A stretch of 7,229 bases of DNA from Chloroflexota bacterium (GTDB lineage Bacteria; Chloroflexota; Anaerolineae; Anaerolineales; E44-bin32). Location of the stretch: positions 1-7,229 of the forward strand of contig JAPLGR010000693.1 of the NCBI GenBank assembly GCA_026390045.1. Direction: 5' to 3'. The translations under genes and the position numbers were made by a program. The notes beneath the pieces are model-generated. The model did not search any database. It saw only the letters and a program-made list of their open reading frames with translations, and was not told where the DNA came from. Positions 5,583 through 7,229 of this stretch are shown here, one piece after another (position 1 is the stretch's first letter; each line of letters begins with the position of its first letter).

Positions 5583-6813
5583 CCGCCCTCTCAAAATCCA
5601 GGTCCCTCACCTCCGCCCCGCGGGTCACCCACCAGCGAACCCAGAGAAGACCGATGCACGCAAGGGCGGGTCCAGCCGATGCCCCGACGATTCCACCATC
5701 GGTCTCGGCAGAGGCAGAGAGGAACAAGGCCCACAACCCAAGGCCGAGGAGCACCACCGCGGCTGCCACGATCCAGTTGCCACCTTTGTGAATGCGTTGC
5801 GCCACGCTCCCCAGGACGAGCACCACGGCCGGAAGCAGGTAGACCGAGGATGGTGCGTCTGCAACCAGGCGCGTCAGCCAAGTTCCCAGCGCCAACAAGG
5901 ATGCGGCACTCCACAGGAGCCAGCGCGTTCCCTTGCCCAGGCAAGTCCAGAGCGCCCAGGCCGCAGCCAGAACAAGCACCGCAGCCATGATCCATGTCGC
6001 ATTACCCGCGCCCTGAGATAGCAGCCCCCATTCCATACCGTAGCTGCGCTGCACCTGGATGGCAGCGGCAATCTGCTGCAGCCAGGCCAGTGGCCAGCCT
6101 GGCATCAGCAGGAGCGAGAATGCCACGAGCACGCTGGCTGTGCCCAGTGCAGCTCCTACGATTCCCCATCGCATGCGGGAGCCCGCCCACGCTATGCCTG
6201 CCACCAGCACAATCAGGCCGACGACAGGATCCGCCATCCCAAGGGCCAGCAGGATCCCGGCTGCCACGTCCGATCCGCGTTCTATGCACGAGAGTGCCGC
6301 GAGCAAGAACACCAGCGTCAGGATCGCCGCATGCCCGGCGACGATCGAGCGAATCCCGGGAGGCCATGCGACGCAGAATGCGACCAGGAGCGCAAGCAGC
6401 ATTGCCGGCGGGCGCCACGAAGCCAGACGCAGCGCCAGGACTGCAGCCACGACCAGCAGGACTTCAAGCAGCGTCATCCATCCGGCACGGGCTTCAGGGT
6501 AGTCGAGAAGCCCCCAGGGCGCATACAGGAGCATCGACGGGAATGGGGAGACGAAGAGCGCCAGATCCTCGCCCTGCTCCGGCAGGGCTTCCCTGCCGTA
6601 GAGGCGGCGCTGAGCGGAAAGGTTGACCTGAGGATCGTACGGGCTCAGGCCATTGGTCAGCCATGCATGAGCACCCTCCCAGCGTGGCAGGAACTCGTTT
6701 GCATCCTGCGCAGACTGGGCGAAGCGCGCGTTCGCCATGCCCAGGCCGACAAGGAAGGCGACGAGTAGTACGGCCATCAGGACCGTGGTCCAGGACGTCG
6801 AACGCGGTCTCAC
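5572..6813 (-). CDS. GT87/DUF2029-like polytopic membrane glycosyltransferase
   Basis: A 413-residue membrane protein with about ten hydrophobic helices. After the first helix (about 9-26) the loop has QDANEFLPRWEGAHAWL, with Asp37 and Glu40 as candidate catalytic acids. It is followed by GLSPYDPQV (55-63); the 'G-x-x-P-Y-D' pattern is typical of DUF2029/GT87 proteins, which use polyprenyl-phosphate sugars. Further on are VSPFPSMLLYAPWGL (88-102) and GHAAILTLVFLL in a later helix. It ends after a last helix with WVRWWVTRG. I chose the GTG at 6813 because it overlaps the upstream gene's TGA as GTGA and puts a short basic tail before the first helix; a longer frame reaching 6918 would overlap the upstream gene by about 100 bases. 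The ribosome site is weak, consistent with coupling. Donor and acceptor are not predictable. Confidence 0.82.
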   Translation of the reverse strand: MRPRSTSWTTVLMAVLLVAFLVGLGMANARFAQSAQDANEFLPRWEGAHAWLTNGLSPYDPQVNLSAQRRLYGREALPEQGEDLALFVSPFPSMLLYAPWGLLDYPEARAGWMTLLEVLLVVAAVLALRLASWRPPAMLLALLVAFCVAWPPGIRSIVAGHAAILTLVFLLAALSCIERGSDVAAGILLALGMADPVVGLIVLVAGIAWAGSRMRWGIVGAALGTASVLVAFSLLLMPGWPLAWLQQIAAAIQVQRSYGMEWGLLSQGAGNATWIMAAVLVLAAAWALWTCLGKGTRWLLWSAASLLALGTWLTRLVADAPSSVYLLPAVVLVLGSVAQRIHKGGNWIVAAAVVLLGLGLWALFLSASAETDGGIVGASAGPALACIGLLWVRWWVTRGAEVRDLDFERADAA

Positions 6814-7229
6814 TCGGATCCAACCCCGCGGGAGGCTGATGATTCGCTCTGGGCGGCCCTCCACGCATCGACTGTCAGCACGACCAACACCAACGTTTGC
6901 ATGGCAGTGGTGATCCACAGCGCGTCGAATCGCCCGCGCGAGAGCGAGACAGGCGACTCAAGAATCACCGCGGATGTAAACGCGACGGCGCACACCGCGC
7001 CTTTCGGGTGTGGCATGTTAGGCAGCACGAGAGGTACGAGGACGGCCAGCCACTGCGGGCTCCAGCCAGGAGAGGCCAGGAACAGCAGGGCCAGTCCCAC
7101 AAGGAGAAACGAGATGCCCCCGCGCGGCGAAGACCTGCGAAGGCGCGCGGCGTAGCAGCTCTGTCGGTGCGGGGGAGCGAAGACTCTCCCAGGCACGCAG
7201 GGGACCCGACGCTGCCCTGCCGGCGATTC
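6810..7229 (-). CDS. C-terminal part of a GT87-like membrane glycosyltransferase (5' end outside window)
   Basis: The frame is open from the window edge to TGA 6812-6810 (139 codons visible). From about position 7110 downward it encodes helices: a FLLVGLALLFLASPGWSPQW segment, LAVLVPLVLPNMP, AFTSAVILESPVSLSRG and a last helix ALWITTAMQTLVLVVLTV. The 'GWSPQW' followed by a Pro-rich helix and 'E-x-P-V-x-L-S-R-G' resembles the C-terminal end of GT87-like proteins known to me from Chloroflexota. The first 40 or so visible residues are instead rich in Arg, Pro, Ser and Cys and look unlike a membrane protein; that could be a cytosolic loop or a frame change near 7115-7130. A GTG at 7196 exists but is probably not a real start. 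Stop overlaps the next gene's GTG. Confidence 0.65.
   Translation of the reverse strand, partial: ESPAGQRRVPCVPGRVFAPPHRQSCYAARLRRSSPRGGISFLLVGLALLFLASPGWSPQWLAVLVPLVLPNMPHPKGAVCAVAFTSAVILESPVSLSRGRFDALWITTAMQTLVLVVLTVDAWRAAQSESSASRGVGSE

Noticed and set aside
5994..6626. 210-codon plus-strand frame
   Set aside because: It is antisense to the GT87-like membrane protein, rich in Arg, Pro, Ser and Ala, without ribosome site or recognisable motif.
1..7229. Mobile elements, CRISPR arrays, tRNA or rRNA genes, phage genes
   Set aside because: No transposase-like frame, regularly spaced repeats, terminal inverted repeats or RNA gene signatures were found; the gene order looks like ordinary chromosomal operons.

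Overview
The window is GC-rich. Every gene I can support is on the minus strand, so transcription runs from high to low coordinates. Gene content is a Flp/Tad pilus locus, a cytosolic DegS/DegU-type two-component system and a run of GT-C-type membrane glycosyltransferases. This, with the style of the proteins, fits Chloroflexota (Anaerolineae-like) best. That assignment is an inference from remembered family resemblance; no phylogenetic marker gene is present.

Right part (2630-7229): a tightly packed run of polytopic membrane proteins of the GT39/GT87 (DUF2029-like) type. In transcription order they are: a C-terminal part of a GT87-like protein open at the window edge (6810-7229); a complete GT87-like protein (5572-6813); a possible 47-codon bridging ORF (5439-5582); a complete GT39-like protein (3862-5442); and a second GT39-like gene (2630-3865). 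That last gene is split by an in-frame amber codon at 3062-3064 and seems to lack an internal block of membrane helices. Consecutive genes overlap by GTGA or ATGA, which points to one translationally coupled operon for transferring sugars from lipid carriers outside the membrane.

Middle part (766-2640): a promoter with an extended -10 element precedes a NarL/FixJ-family response regulator. Twelve bases after it comes a soluble HisKA_3 histidine kinase with a coiled-coil N-terminal region. Three inverted repeats follow the kinase; one holds the kinase stop codon in its loop.

Left part (1-662): a 48-residue Flp-family type IVb prepilin has its own promoter and a near-perfect Shine-Dalgarno sequence. 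A hairpin that looks like a terminator follows. A second, strong-looking promoter then drives cpaB, whose 3' end lies outside the window. The likely logic is a monocistronic, highly expressed major pilin and a separately promoted assembly operon, with the adjacent two-component system a plausible regulator of the pilus.

I see no tRNA, rRNA, insertion sequence, CRISPR array or attachment site. The plus strand holds only antisense shadow frames, including one open for 550 codons opposite the kinase and regulator.
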